This document shows positions 43,027-51,705 of a stretch of 64,000 bases of DNA, piece after piece; position 1 is the first letter of the stretch, and each line of letters opens with the position of its first letter. The stretch spans positions 94,505,417 to 94,569,416 of the forward strand of contig BTPG01000006.1 in assembly GCA_036245525.1 (NCBI GenBank). The letters are read 5' to 3'. A program made the position numbers and the translations under genes. The DNA is from Semisulcospira habei (lineage: Eukaryota > Mollusca > Gastropoda > Semisulcospiridae). Below the pieces are notes generated by a model, which did not search any database, was not told where the DNA came from, and saw only the letters and a list, made by a program, of their open reading frames with translations.

Positions 43027-43902
43027 TTAATCAGCAATTACATTTTGCAACTCTTCAAAAGTATACAATTTGCTGGCATAATAAAATGCAACAAGATCAA
43101 TGTGTTCAAGGTTTATGTAAGTTAGACGAACAAAAGTTGTTTTGTCAACCACCACCTTGACAGCGGGAATACTGCTTGAAACATTAATAACATCATTATT
43201 TTTTGTAATGGCAATAAAGACCTTTGATGATTCTGTTACTGTTTCATTCCATGTAAGTTTAATTCCTTGTGCTATATTTGCCTCTTTTGCAGAAGCAACA
43301 GATTTCATGATAATTTCAAATACTATTGTCACTTCTCTAGCCACGACTAAGCTTGCTGGCATAAACACAACAGAAGTATCTGATCTACCCTTTCTAGTTG
43401 TAAGAAGATACCGCCGTCTCTCATAATTTTCAACTTTCAGTTTTTCTCTGCTATTGTTGTCTGGGGCAAAACTTGGAACAAGGCTTACAATAAGCGGCCC
43501 CGAGTTAACAACCTTCCTAAACACTAAGGCGCCTTCATCATCAGTGTATACATAAGGACTAATAAATTCAATCTTTATGTCCCAGTCAATTGTGGGTGGT
43601 GGTGCCGGTACAGGTGAAACCACCCACTTACTACCTACATGTATTAAGTTGTAAGGCGCATTATTTACAGGTGGAGTAGGTACAGTAACATCACGAAGCT
43701 GACCAAGTTTAGGAATCTGTCTTTCACCATCTTTCATGTCGACAATTACTTTCCTCTTGTACATACCAGTTGAATCAAGTTCAAAACCATATATTTCTCC
43801 AATTTCCCCTTCCTTCTCAAAATCCTGGACGTCTGCCAAATCTTTCAACTCTGTAACCGGACACGCAACTGGTATGATTCTCGGCTTTGGACCACCACTC
43901 AT
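43027..43902 (-). CDS. Polinton protein of unknown function, 291 aa
   Basis: Starts at ATG 43902 after TTTATAAAAA, 21 bp from the stop of the gene upstream (43924). It has an acidic N-terminal third, a proline run SPVPAPPPTIDW near residue 100, and a C-terminal half rich in alternating hydrophobic residues (VTIVFEIIM, KVFIAITKN, VKVVVDKTTFVRLTYI) that suggests a beta-rich domain. No signal peptide or TM segment. The position between penton-like and hydrophobic genes suggests a structural role, by inference only. No family was recognised. Confidence 0.7.
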   Translation of the reverse strand: MSGGPKPRIIPVACPVTELKDLADVQDFEKEGEIGEIYGFELDSTGMYKRKVIVDMKDGERQIPKLGQLRDVTVPTPPVNNAPYNLIHVGSKWVVSPVPAPPPTIDWDIKIEFISPYVYTDDEGALVFRKVVNSGPLIVSLVPSFAPDNNSREKLKVENYERRRYLLTTRKGRSDTSVVFMPASLVVAREVTIVFEIIMKSVASAKEANIAQGIKLTWNETVTESSKVFIAITKNNDVINVSSSIPAVKVVVDKTTFVRLTYINLEHIDLVAFYYASKLYTFEELQNVIAD

Positions 43903-43923
43903 TTTTTATAAACAAAAATAAAA

Positions 43924-44634
43924 TTATTTAATTTCCAACACAACACTAAAATCATGCATAACAACTGGTTTGTCATCTTGATTAGTTACAGATAAACACA
44001 GTGACTCAAAGAAACTAGAACCTAATTTCTTAAACTGCAAATTAGGAAATCTAACAACTACACTTTCACAATAAGGAGCAGTTCCAGCTGGCACACATCT
44101 CAACAAAGTTGAAGGCTTTCCATTGTGTACATTTTCAGTAGTGTTTAGTTCTTTCAAATAAACATTAAATACTGTGTGTACTGCCAAATAAACAGGACGT
44201 TTTCCAGTTATTTTAAGTTTTTTTGTCTTCATTGTTATAATACCAAACTCAAATTCATCAATATCATCTGATCTATACCAATCTTCGTCAATATAAAATC
44301 CAAGTAAATATGCAAATTTATCTGAGATCCTTAACCAATTTTGTGTCGGAAATTCTAATGTAACAAGTAGGTTAGCTGGATTTAAAGTTGCTTTAATTTT
44401 AAAATTACTTTGAAACCATTCAGCTATAGTACAAAAGTCATAATATCCAGGTGGTAAAGCTTCAGTCTTACCATCTAAATTTACTTTATTATATATATCA
44501 TCTTCTACATTAAACCATTTTACTGTATAGAACATTTCATGGATAGCTGCAGCCTTGCTACCATCACGATTATCAATCCCATTAGTTAACCACACTGGTT
44601 TGCTTGTGTCAAGATTTGTTAAGGTAATAAACAT
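43924..44634 (-). CDS. Penton-like minor capsid protein
   Basis: 236 residues from ATG 44634, chosen because it sits on the recurrent box GATAATAAAAATG; the frame is open further upstream without an ATG in good context. The middle has ALPPGYYDFCTIAEWF and LLGFYIDEDW. The C-terminal third, VYLKELNTTENVHNGKPSTL then LRCVPAG, follows the layout of the Polinton/adintovirus penton block (YxxxDxVxxxxVGxxxxPLLRxVP). A long beta-rich tail ends the protein. The role would be the single-jelly-roll vertex protein of an icosahedral virion. It is divergently transcribed from 44660, leaving 25 bp for both promoters. Similarity is judged by eye, so moderate. Confidence 0.6.
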   Translation of the reverse strand: MFITLTNLDTSKPVWLTNGIDNRDGSKAAAIHEMFYTVKWFNVEDDIYNKVNLDGKTEALPPGYYDFCTIAEWFQSNFKIKATLNPANLLVTLEFPTQNWLRISDKFAYLLGFYIDEDWYRSDDIDEFEFGIITMKTKKLKITGKRPVYLAVHTVFNVYLKELNTTENVHNGKPSTLLRCVPAGTAPYCESVVVRFPNLQFKKLGSSFFESLCLSVTNQDDKPVVMHDFSVVLEIK

Positions 44635-44659
44635 TTTTATTATCTCATAAAAAAGAAGC

Positions 44660-45904
44660 ATGGAATTTAAATCACCAACCATTACCACTACAAACGCATT
44701 TCAATTTAATGTGGATGCCAAATACAATGTCGCACCTACTTATGAACAGAAAATAATTCAACTAAACCAGCTTGACATAGCTGTGTCTGAACAAGATCTA
44801 TTCCAAGTCAAAGTACCAAATCCGTTTGACCATTACCTAAACCCTCCAATAACAGACGACTCTACTGCAAGAAAGTGGTCTTTAAGTCCACTACAGATGT
44901 TTCAAAACCAACTCAACTTTGCAATACTATGCTCAACTACAGGCTGTGGTGTTTCATTCACAGACCATTTGAATCACTCAAACAAACTGATTAGATCTGT
45001 GTATCATTTCCATGTTTATTACCAGCTTAGACGTATACTGTCAGAACTGCATACCCCACTGCCCACTGAATCCAGTTTCAACAGGTATAACAACCCCATG
45101 GATATGAAAGCGTTTGAACGCATCTGTAATGAATTTAACATAAGCACTAAGTATGACTTTACACAAAAACTTGATGATCACAAAGGCATGGGTACATTGT
45201 ATTACGCTTTGAGTCACAGACAATACCCTCAAGATTACTACCCTGGGTACACTTCATTCTCATCTAAATCTGAAGTCTGGATAGGATCAATAGAGCAAAA
45301 GCAGTCTAACGCCTGGACCACATTTGTCTAAGATAAATCTGACGGGTTTACTCAAGCGGGAGTCGAGCGCGTCAATGAGTCTATCAGAACATATGTCTGG
45401 TGTTTACTAGGAGCACAATCACTAACAAAATCAAACATTTTGAATGGAAGTGGTAAATTTGAAGCACAAAAACAGTTTCTTGCAAATCTTGAAGATTCAA
45501 TTAATTCAACAGTCGATCTCCCATCAAGCATACAGCGATACCAAGACGTTTTAAGATATGCCAGATCAAAAGTTGACTTTGTAGTTGGCATCGGGTTATA
45601 CATGTTACCATCTGACCTTCAACTCCAAATGGGTACAATAACAAATTATAATAATGAAATCATTTTTGCAGGTGTTGGTCAAAAACTCGGTCTCAATCAA
45701 TCTGTAAACTTAGGAGCAACAACCACACACGTACAGCCGTTAAAATCATTACAGACGGTAACACCCCCGGCCCCGGCCCCAGCCCCCACACCGGCACTCA
45801 TACAATCAGTACAGTCAACCCCTGACACACATGAGTCGGAAAGAACTGCATTGGTAATAGGTCTAACAGGATTAGGGGTTTTACTTCTTTATCTGTTTCA
45901 TTAA
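44660..45904 (+). pseudogene. Polinton gene split by one in-frame stop
   Basis: An ATG at 44660 opens 223 codons ending in TAA at 45329-45331. The same frame then stays open for 190 codons to the next stop at 45902-45904, with no frameshift. The N-terminal part has HLNHSNKLIRSVYHFHVYYQ and acidic/polar segments. The second part is helical, then has a Pro/Ala linker (PPAPAPAPTPA) and a C-terminal TM segment ALVIGLTGLGVLLLYLF. Combined length suits a tail-anchored membrane protein. The single stop is the only lesion visible, so it is a recent mutation, an assembly error or, less likely, a readthrough site. I do not recognise the family. The 3' end overlaps the next gene tail to tail by 24 bp. 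Confidence 0.75.
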
Positions 45905-47125
45905 ATAACCCACCATCAACCCTCCTACTGTAACCAAAAAGACCCACACATGCTCTGCCATAAACCCTACTGCCTTTGCCGCTGTACTAATCAGCCAACT
46001 GACAACAGTGCCAATTATGCCAGGCAACGCGTCCACTGCTTTCACAGCCAATTTCTTAAGCAAGTCTGATATGTGAGACAGTTGTTTCTTTACCCATGAC
46101 TGTAAGTCTTTTGGGTCTGTTGGAGTCGGGGGGCCCGGGGTTGGTGGTGCTGGTGCTGGGGCTGGACCACCACCACCACTGCCGGAGACAGCCAACACAA
46201 CAGTACTAATAATAAACCCAAGAGCAGTAATTAAACTAGCAATTGTGATACCCTGTTCTCTGAAAAGTGTTTTCAATCTCTCAGCCAACGTTGTGTCTTC
46301 GTGAAGTATTTTCTGAATAGTTTCTCTAATTCTGTTGACCTGTGATTTTAGTTTTTGTCTTCCAATACTAATCACTTCTAACCGTCCAGATCTTTCTATC
46401 TGCAAATCATTTAATCTGTGCTGTATTCTTTCTTTCATTTCTGTGTCAAGATTTCCATTGTCTGCTGTAGCCAGTTTCTCTTTTTCACGTTCTATGTGTT
46501 TATCAAGCTCACCTAGTTTGGCAAGATTATTAACCATCTCACCTCTTATTGTCTGCAGTGATTTATCCAATCCCATAATCTCCCTCATTGACAAAGGTGG
46601 GTCGTTTATTGTTTTCATAGCGTCATTTAATTGACCTTCAGTAAATGAGGTTTCTTGTATCACTGTGTTTGCTATTTCTGGTAGGCTTGTTACTGGTGCC
46701 ATTTCAATTTGTTGCCCTGTTGGCAACTTTGTTTGCGTGTCGTGAAGAACACTAGCCAGTCTTGGCGTGACAGGAGACCCACCAATACCAAGTTGACGCA
46801 AGGCACCAACACCACCTTCATTTTTTATTGTACTTAAAGCCCTAAACCTACTAGGGTCTTTTTTGTTAGTCAATAGTACTTTTCCTTTGTCAACAGTATT
46901 TAAATATAAATGACCCTTGCCATCAAGTTCAAACTGGTTAGGGTCTATGTTGTCTGGGCGATTACCAACATGATCATAAAATGAGTTCACTTTGGTTTCT
47001 AAAAGTTCATGACGTAAACTGTAAATATTTCTTGTACCAGTCATATCTGTCATATCTGTTGTATTACCAAAATCATACGTGTCATCCATTTCAAAATCTT
47101 CATGATTAAATCCTCCTGCTGCCAT
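45881..47125 (-). CDS. Polinton multi-pass membrane protein, 414 aa
   Basis: ATG 47125 follows AATAAATTAATAAAACA. Residues 1-60 are acidic, with MTGTRNIYSLRHELLETKVN. Then come DPNQFELDGKGHLYLN and FRALSTIKNEGGVGALRQLG, blocks I associate with a conserved Polinton protein of invertebrates. Residues ~190-290 are coiled-coil-like (EREKEKLATADN, QIERSGRLEVISIGRQKLKS). A TM segment GITIASLITALGFIISTVVL is followed by a Gly/Pro/Ala linker (GGGGPAPAPAPPTPGPPTP) and two more hydrophobic segments near the C-terminus (GIIGTVVSWLISTAAK and VWVFLVTVGGLMVGYLM), then KQIKK. It is probably a virion or host membrane protein; function unknown. Confidence 0.8.
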   Translation of the reverse strand: MAAGGFNHEDFEMDDTYDFGNTTDMTDMTGTRNIYSLRHELLETKVNSFYDHVGNRPDNIDPNQFELDGKGHLYLNTVDKGKVLLTNKKDPSRFRALSTIKNEGGVGALRQLGIGGSPVTPRLASVLHDTQTKLPTGQQIEMAPVTSLPEIANTVIQETSFTEGQLNDAMKTINDPPLSMREIMGLDKSLQTIRGEMVNNLAKLGELDKHIEREKEKLATADNGNLDTEMKERIQHRLNDLQIERSGRLEVISIGRQKLKSQVNRIRETIQKILHEDTTLAERLKTLFREQGITIASLITALGFIISTVVLAVSGSGGGGPAPAPAPPTPGPPTPTDPKDLQSWVKKQLSHISDLLKKLAVKAVDALPGIIGTVVSWLISTAAKAVGFMAEHVWVFLVTVGGLMVGYLMKQIKK

Positions 47126-47166
47126 TGTTTTATTAATTTATTATTTTTTTATTGTGCATAATAAAA

Positions 47167-48450
47167 ATGACACAGTCTTACGGATCAAAGTTAGACCCAT
47201 ACAGAAAACTACGTGAGCCTCTGGGTGTTAAGGGCATAAGACAATCAATCGTCATCACAAACAATCCAAGTACCATAGACCAGAACCAAACACTTACAGT
47301 CAAGTTTCCAAACCTAGGCCCCAGTGACGTTATTGTTCCTGGCACTGCACGCCTAGCATTTAATATTGAACTAACATCAGACGCAGACGTAAACAGAACA
47401 CTAGTTGACAATCTTGGCAGAGCAATTGTTAGGACTATTAAAGTAAAACTTGAAGGACAGGAAGTGTTTAGTCTTGATGACTCAGATGTGTTCTACTGTT
47501 ACAAAGACCTTTGGCTCACAAGAGAAGAACGAGAGGATCGTATTTACCAAGGCATACAGTCTGATAATGTTGGTAAACTTCGAATCAATGCTGGAGATAA
47601 ATCAACGTCAGCAGCCAATGACGTTATTATAGCAGAAACATATGGAACCAGATTTTACATTCCACTCGAGTTTGAAATCCTCACAGCTCATCTGCCTTAT
47701 TATCAAGGGGCACTGAATGACCATCTGAGCTTTGAACTAACTTTCAATGACTACTCCAAAGTTATTAAATCATCTGCCACAGATGCAACATATAAGATCT
47801 CTAACATTTCTTTGGAATATGAAATTGTCACACACACTGATCTAGCCAGACTCATTCAAAATCAGTATCAGTCAAGACTTCCAATTTATTATGACAGGGT
47901 GATTAGACATAGTTTAATGCAAAAAGACAAGAGTGACCCGATGTGGAATATAAACTTGAACACACCTGCCAGGTCACTGAAAGGTATTCTTATGTTGTTT
48001 GTTGAACCGGTGAGTCCATACAAAAGAGATTCAGAAAAATTCTACAATCCTAAGATTACACATTTGTCCTGTACAATTGAAGGCCGCCCTAATCAAGTGT
48101 ACGCTTCAGGAATGCTGCCTTATCAACACTACGATGAGATCACAAAGTATTTTGCGGGTGGAAGGATTAGAGATAAACCAGCAAACATTGCGTGCAAAGA
48201 TCTACATCTGTATGATGTTAGGATCGGGCAATACCTGACAAACAAGTATGCACTTTGGTTAGACCTTCGTAGTACAGATGACGATTATCTTCATGGGTCA
48301 GGACGAACTGTCGAGAATGGTAGTGATGGAATAACAATTCAGATACAAAAGAAGGTTGAAACTGCTGCAGCCATAAACATATATTTGTACCTGATATATG
48401 ATGCACAACTCAATATTGCAGAAAGCAGACTGAGTGGACACATATATTAA
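47167..48450 (+). CDS. MCP: Putative major capsid protein (double jelly-roll)
   Basis: 427 residues from ATG 47167, which sits on GCATAATAAAAATG. KLDPYRKLREPLGVKGIRQ then VITNNPSTIDQNQTLTVKFP and VIVPGTARLAFNIEL are beta-strand-rich. Later blocks include YGTRFYIPLEFEILTAHLPY, LSFELTFNDYSKVI, LKGILMLFVEP and a C-terminal KVETAAAINIYLYLIYDAQL. Length, absence of TM segments, strand-rich pattern and position directly upstream of the packaging ATPase all fit the Polinton/adintovirus hexon-like MCP, the trimeric unit of an icosahedral shell. Fold assignment is by pattern and context, not by a motif. Only 19 bp separates it from the ATPase ATG. Confidence 0.75.
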   Translation: MTQSYGSKLDPYRKLREPLGVKGIRQSIVITNNPSTIDQNQTLTVKFPNLGPSDVIVPGTARLAFNIELTSDADVNRTLVDNLGRAIVRTIKVKLEGQEVFSLDDSDVFYCYKDLWLTREEREDRIYQGIQSDNVGKLRINAGDKSTSAANDVIIAETYGTRFYIPLEFEILTAHLPYYQGALNDHLSFELTFNDYSKVIKSSATDATYKISNISLEYEIVTHTDLARLIQNQYQSRLPIYYDRVIRHSLMQKDKSDPMWNINLNTPARSLKGILMLFVEPVSPYKRDSEKFYNPKITHLSCTIEGRPNQVYASGMLPYQHYDEITKYFAGGRIRDKPANIACKDLHLYDVRIGQYLTNKYALWLDLRSTDDDYLHGSGRTVENGSDGITIQIQKKVETAAAINIYLYLIYDAQLNIAESRLSGHIY

Positions 48451-48469
48451 AATTATATTGTGTATTAAA

Positions 48470-49081
48470 ATGAACCGGAGCTTGATGACCCTTGACCCAC
48501 ACTGTGGATTGTTTTGTGGTGCCACAGGGTGTGGGAAAACTCAATTCGTACTTGACTTATTACAAACAAGATACATCCACCATTTTGAAAACATTGTAAT
48601 ATTTTGTCCTACAATCAAACACAACAAAGCTTATCACAACCGTTTATTTATTTGGACTGACAACAACATATATTTAGTCGACCCTGAGAAAAAACTGAAT
48701 GACTACCTACAATATTTTTACAAGCAATTTGAAGGACAGCCAACATTGTTTATTGTTGATGACTGTTCTGCAGAGAAAGATATTGTCAAGAAGAGAAACA
48801 CTCTAGCAGAACTTGCCTTCAGTGGCAGACACGCAAATGTCAGTGTATGGATTCTCACTCAGAAATATAATGCTGTACTAAAAGATTTTCGAGAACAGTT
48901 AAAGTTTATCTGTTTGTTTTACTGTAAGGATCGTGACAGCTTTGAAGACTGTCTCAGAGAGAATGATGTCATACCAAATAAACATGAACGTGATGATGTA
49001 AAAAATAAACTGAAATCAACTAAGCATCTAAAGCTCATTTTAAAGACAGATCAGCCCACAGGGTATGGGTTAGTAAATTAA
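48470..49081 (+). CDS. ATP: A32/FtsK-HerA-like genome-packaging ATPase
   Basis: 203 residues from ATG 48470 (TGTATTAAAATG). Walker A is GATGCGKT at residues 17-24, and Walker B is LFIVDD at about 93-98, followed by CSAEKD. A sensor-like block WILTQKYNAVLKDFREQ follows, then KFICLFYCKD and a conserved-looking C-terminus LILKTDQPTGYGLV. Size and motif spacing match the packaging ATPase shared by Polintons, adintoviruses, virophages and poxvirus A32. It would pump DNA into capsids. It lies directly downstream of the MCP, as in related elements. Confidence 0.92.
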   Translation: MNRSLMTLDPHCGLFCGATGCGKTQFVLDLLQTRYIHHFENIVIFCPTIKHNKAYHNRLFIWTDNNIYLVDPEKKLNDYLQYFYKQFEGQPTLFIVDDCSAEKDIVKKRNTLAELAFSGRHANVSVWILTQKYNAVLKDFREQLKFICLFYCKDRDSFEDCLRENDVIPNKHERDDVKNKLKSTKHLKLILKTDQPTGYGLVN

Positions 49082-49109
49082 TTTTTGTTTTTTAAAAATA
49101 ACAATATAA

Positions 49110-49643
49110 ATGAACCCTGATGAAATCCTTCTATTGAATGATATCAATGCTGTTGAGAACAAAGACTTAGACTCGAAAAAACAGCGTCTTTTGTCTGTGA
49201 TTGTCTCAGGCAAATCAAAGACTTATCTCGGGAAACAATACATGACAGATGATATTGAATCTCTTACCTCTGACGAACTAATCAAGCTTCATTCAAAATA
49301 TGAAAACCACATCGCTTCACTAATGACTCGTGATTTGAGTCGATCTCTAGTATGTCTATACACAAAAGCAGTGAGTCACTTTCTACCTGTGGATAGTGAC
49401 AGTCTTTCACACGACCTTGAAAGCAATCCTATTGTTTCAAGTTCAATTGGCAAATTAGCATGTGTCATGTTTTACAAGTTTGGAAATTACCTTGCTCCTG
49501 TCGTAACCCTTCTTGTTACTGGGAGTTATATTGATTTTTCGAAAATAAATTTTACTGCAGAAGAAAATGGACGAAACCCAGACGACTCCACAACCGAACC
49601 CCGACCCTGTTTTGACACAGGTTCAAACTGTGACGAAGACTAA
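49110..49643 (+). CDS. Polinton protein of unknown function, 177 aa
   Basis: ATG 49110 follows ACAATATAA. The N-terminal half is polar and helical (DLDSKKQRLLSVIVSGKSKT, LTSDELIKLHSKYENHIASL). A hydrophobic stretch, LACVMFYKFGNYLAPVVTLL, near residues 115-135 could insert in a membrane. The C-terminus is acidic (NCDED). The last 77 bp overlap the next gene in another frame. No family was recognised. Confidence 0.7.
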   Translation: MNPDEILLLNDINAVENKDLDSKKQRLLSVIVSGKSKTYLGKQYMTDDIESLTSDELIKLHSKYENHIASLMTRDLSRSLVCLYTKAVSHFLPVDSDSLSHDLESNPIVSSSIGKLACVMFYKFGNYLAPVVTLLVTGSYIDFSKINFTAEENGRNPDDSTTEPRPCFDTGSNCDED

Positions 49644-50028
49644 AAGTCCAGGCAGGGTTGAGGCTGGAAAAAGATTAGCCGAATATAATAGGCAAAAAAA
49701 ATTACAGCTTAAGGCACAAACAGAAAAGACTCATGTAACTGATCCAACATCAGGATCGTCAGGACCTGTGTCAATACCGTCACTCTCTCATCAAAGTGAG
49801 AGACAAACAACCCAGTCTACCCCTGACCCTGACCCCGAACCTCAATCAACAAAATATATAGTTGCCGGATTTGTTGTCGGATTTGGTTACGTAGGTTATC
49901 AATTATACAAAAAATACAAACCACAGACTCGTACAGTGACCAAAAAATCAGACACTCCAAAAACAAAACCAGAAGTCGCCACATTACCAGCAACACCCAA
50001 AGCCGTTGACCCATTTTATATGCAGTAA
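49567..50028 (+). CDS. Basic, TM-anchored virion-like protein, 153 aa
   Basis: ATG 49567 lies inside the preceding gene (77 bp overlap, different frame). It has Pro/Thr-rich ends, a basic block SPGRVEAGKRLAEYNRQKK near residues 27-45 that I associate with a conserved Polinton protein, a DPDPEP linker and a TM segment YIVAGFVVGFGYVGYQLY followed by KKYK. It may be a minor core or membrane component. The position between ATPase and integrase agrees with other invertebrate Polintons as far as I recall. Function unproven. Confidence 0.7.
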   Translation: MDETQTTPQPNPDPVLTQVQTVTKTKSPGRVEAGKRLAEYNRQKKLQLKAQTEKTHVTDPTSGSSGPVSIPSLSHQSERQTTQSTPDPDPEPQSTKYIVAGFVVGFGYVGYQLYKKYKPQTRTVTKKSDTPKTKPEVATLPATPKAVDPFYMQ

Positions 50029-50064
50029 ATAAAAATATTATTTTAATTTTTATTGTATTAGAAA

Positions 50065-50295
50065 ATGAACGACTCAAAAAATTTAATGAACCTTGTCTAT
50101 CACTCTGCCGTGATAAGTGGACTAGCAGTAGCATATTCTATGCTGGGGAAAAGTCTACTCAAAATGAAATCAGCAGACTTGAGTAGACTCGATTTCGAAG
50201 ACAGTGCTAAGCTAATTGTAGTTGTCACAGCGTCGATTGCGACAAAAGATTTTCTTGTTAAGCAAGGAATTATTCCCGAAAATGTTTCTATGTAA
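50065..50295 (+). CDS. Small Polinton membrane protein, 76 aa
   Basis: ATG 50065 follows GTATTAGAAA. The sequence is short and mostly hydrophobic: VISGLAVAYSMLGKSLLKMK, then LSRLDFEDSAKLIVVVTASI and a conserved-looking tail TKDFLVKQGIIPENV. I recall similar short proteins in other invertebrate Polintons. One or two membrane segments. Function unknown. Confidence 0.75.
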   Translation: MNDSKNLMNLVYHSAVISGLAVAYSMLGKSLLKMKSADLSRLDFEDSAKLIVVVTASIATKDFLVKQGIIPENVSM

Positions 50296-50306
50296 ATAAA
50301 AATAAT

Positions 50307-50741
50307 ATGGCGACGATAGCTATTATGATTGGTGGGGCAGTTGTTAACGCATTGGCATTCAGTGGCTCTAATTATCTCTTTTCAAAAATGGGTAGAGAAG
50401 AATCTGCAGAAGAATTGAAACGTCATAATAAAGCATCTGAAAAACTTGCTCAAGCCCAACAGGATTATGAGAAGCAAAGAATTGAGAAACTTGATTTCAT
50501 CAATGAAAAACTCAGGCTTGAATGCCACGCACAACATACATTTTCAAATACAGATGAAGCAATCAGGGAATATTTTTTAGTCACAGGTGAAGACATGTCT
50601 ATACCGAAACCAAAACTAAGTGACTATTACAAACCAAACAAACAACAAAGAAATGGAGAGATAATCTTTGTTCTAGTGGGAATGACATTTGTTTATTTTA
50701 CTGGAGTTTTCATTGCTAGAAAAAATGGCAGCCGAAAATAA
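50307..50741 (+). CDS. Polinton protein with terminal TM segments, 144 aa
   Basis: ATG 50307 sits on AATAAAAATAATATG, 11 bp after the previous stop. An N-terminal hydrophobic segment MATIAIMIGGAVVNALAFSG is followed by a charged coiled-coil-like stretch (AEELKRHNKASEKLAQAQQD, KQRIEKLDFINEKLR), then EAIREYFLVTG and a C-terminal TM segment IIFVLVGMTFVYFTGVFIA with a basic tail. It matches my memory of a widespread Polinton protein beginning MATIA. Overlaps the integrase start by 17 bp. Confidence 0.8.
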   Translation: MATIAIMIGGAVVNALAFSGSNYLFSKMGREESAEELKRHNKASEKLAQAQQDYEKQRIEKLDFINEKLRLECHAQHTFSNTDEAIREYFLVTGEDMSIPKPKLSDYYKPNKQQRNGEIIFVLVGMTFVYFTGVFIARKNGSRK

Positions 50742-51705
50742 ACTATCAAAAATATATTACTCACCATCAGGTTATTGGAAAGGGCAAACAGCTATTCAGA
50801 AATTACATGCCGCTGTGGGCGGAGATATATCACTCAATCAGGTCAAACAATGGTTACAGAGACAAGCAATTTGGCAGATATATCTTCCTGCTCCAAGAAA
50901 GATAACAAGGCCTCATTTTGAAAACACTACCCCCAATGACACACACCAAATGGACCTCCTGTTCCTACCACATGATACAATAAGAAAGAAACGATACAAG
51001 TATGCACTGACTGTCGTAGACATTGCTTCAAGGTATAAAGACGCTGAACCCATATCTGACAAAACAGCCAGTACAGTTGCTACTGCTTTATCAAAAATAT
51101 ATAGTCGAGGCCCTTTAAGATACCCCAGACTTGTACAAGTTGATGATGGATCTGAATTTAAGGGCGCAGTTAATCAGTTATTTGCTAAGCATGGTGTACT
51201 GGTCAGACGAGGCATTCCAGGTGTGCACAGATCACAGGCAATTGTAGAGAACTTTAACAAACAGTTATCAGAAAGACTTTTCAGTTACCAGTATTCTAAG
51301 GAACTCATGCATGACACCCGTAACACTGAGTGGGTAAAGAGATTACCACATGTAATAAAAGCAATGAACAATGAAGGACATCCTAAGCCTGCTGATGCTA
51401 TTAAATTGAAAACAATTACAGAGCCAAAAACAGGACCAACCCCAACCCCCGCACCGCTTGCGCCTGACACAAGTTTATTTACCAAACAGGTGAGATATTT
51501 ATATCAGCCAGGGGAGGCTGAAAATGACGACAGACGCAGGGCGACAGACCCTATCTGGTCAACATCCGTTCATAATATAAAAAAAATAATTCCCGGCGCA
51601 GACGCAACAATATATTACCTGTATGAGCCTGCACCCCAGAGGGCATTTGTCAGAGAAGAATTACAGATTATTCCCTCAGACACCGTTACTCATTTCAGTA
51701 ACTAA
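50725..51705 (+). CDS. INT: Polinton retroviral-type integrase
   Basis: 326 residues from ATG 50725. The N-terminal helical domain IYYSPSGYWKGQTAIQKLHA and KQWLQRQAIWQIYLPAP is typical of Polinton integrases. The RNase H-fold catalytic core has the acidic triad: Asp77 in HQMDLLFLP, Asp140 in VQVDDGSEFKG and Glu175 in QAIVENFNKQL. A Pro-rich linker (GPTPTPAPLAPD) leads to a C-terminal domain (QVRYLYQPGEAEN to FVREELQIIP) that probably binds DNA. It cuts and joins element ends to target DNA, giving short duplications. The frame is intact. The 3' end overlaps the PolB 3' end by 30 bp, tail to tail. Confidence 0.95.
   Translation: MAAENKLSKIYYSPSGYWKGQTAIQKLHAAVGGDISLNQVKQWLQRQAIWQIYLPAPRKITRPHFENTTPNDTHQMDLLFLPHDTIRKKRYKYALTVVDIASRYKDAEPISDKTASTVATALSKIYSRGPLRYPRLVQVDDGSEFKGAVNQLFAKHGVLVRRGIPGVHRSQAIVENFNKQLSERLFSYQYSKELMHDTRNTEWVKRLPHVIKAMNNEGHPKPADAIKLKTITEPKTGPTPTPAPLAPDTSLFTKQVRYLYQPGEAENDDRRRATDPIWSTSVHNIKKIIPGADATIYYLYEPAPQRAFVREELQIIPSDTVTHFSN

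Noticed and set aside
44688..44688. Upstream start extending the penton-like frame to 254 codons
   Set aside because: There is no ATG there, and the internal ATG at 44634 sits on the recurrent start box; the longer form would also overlap the divergent gene's start.
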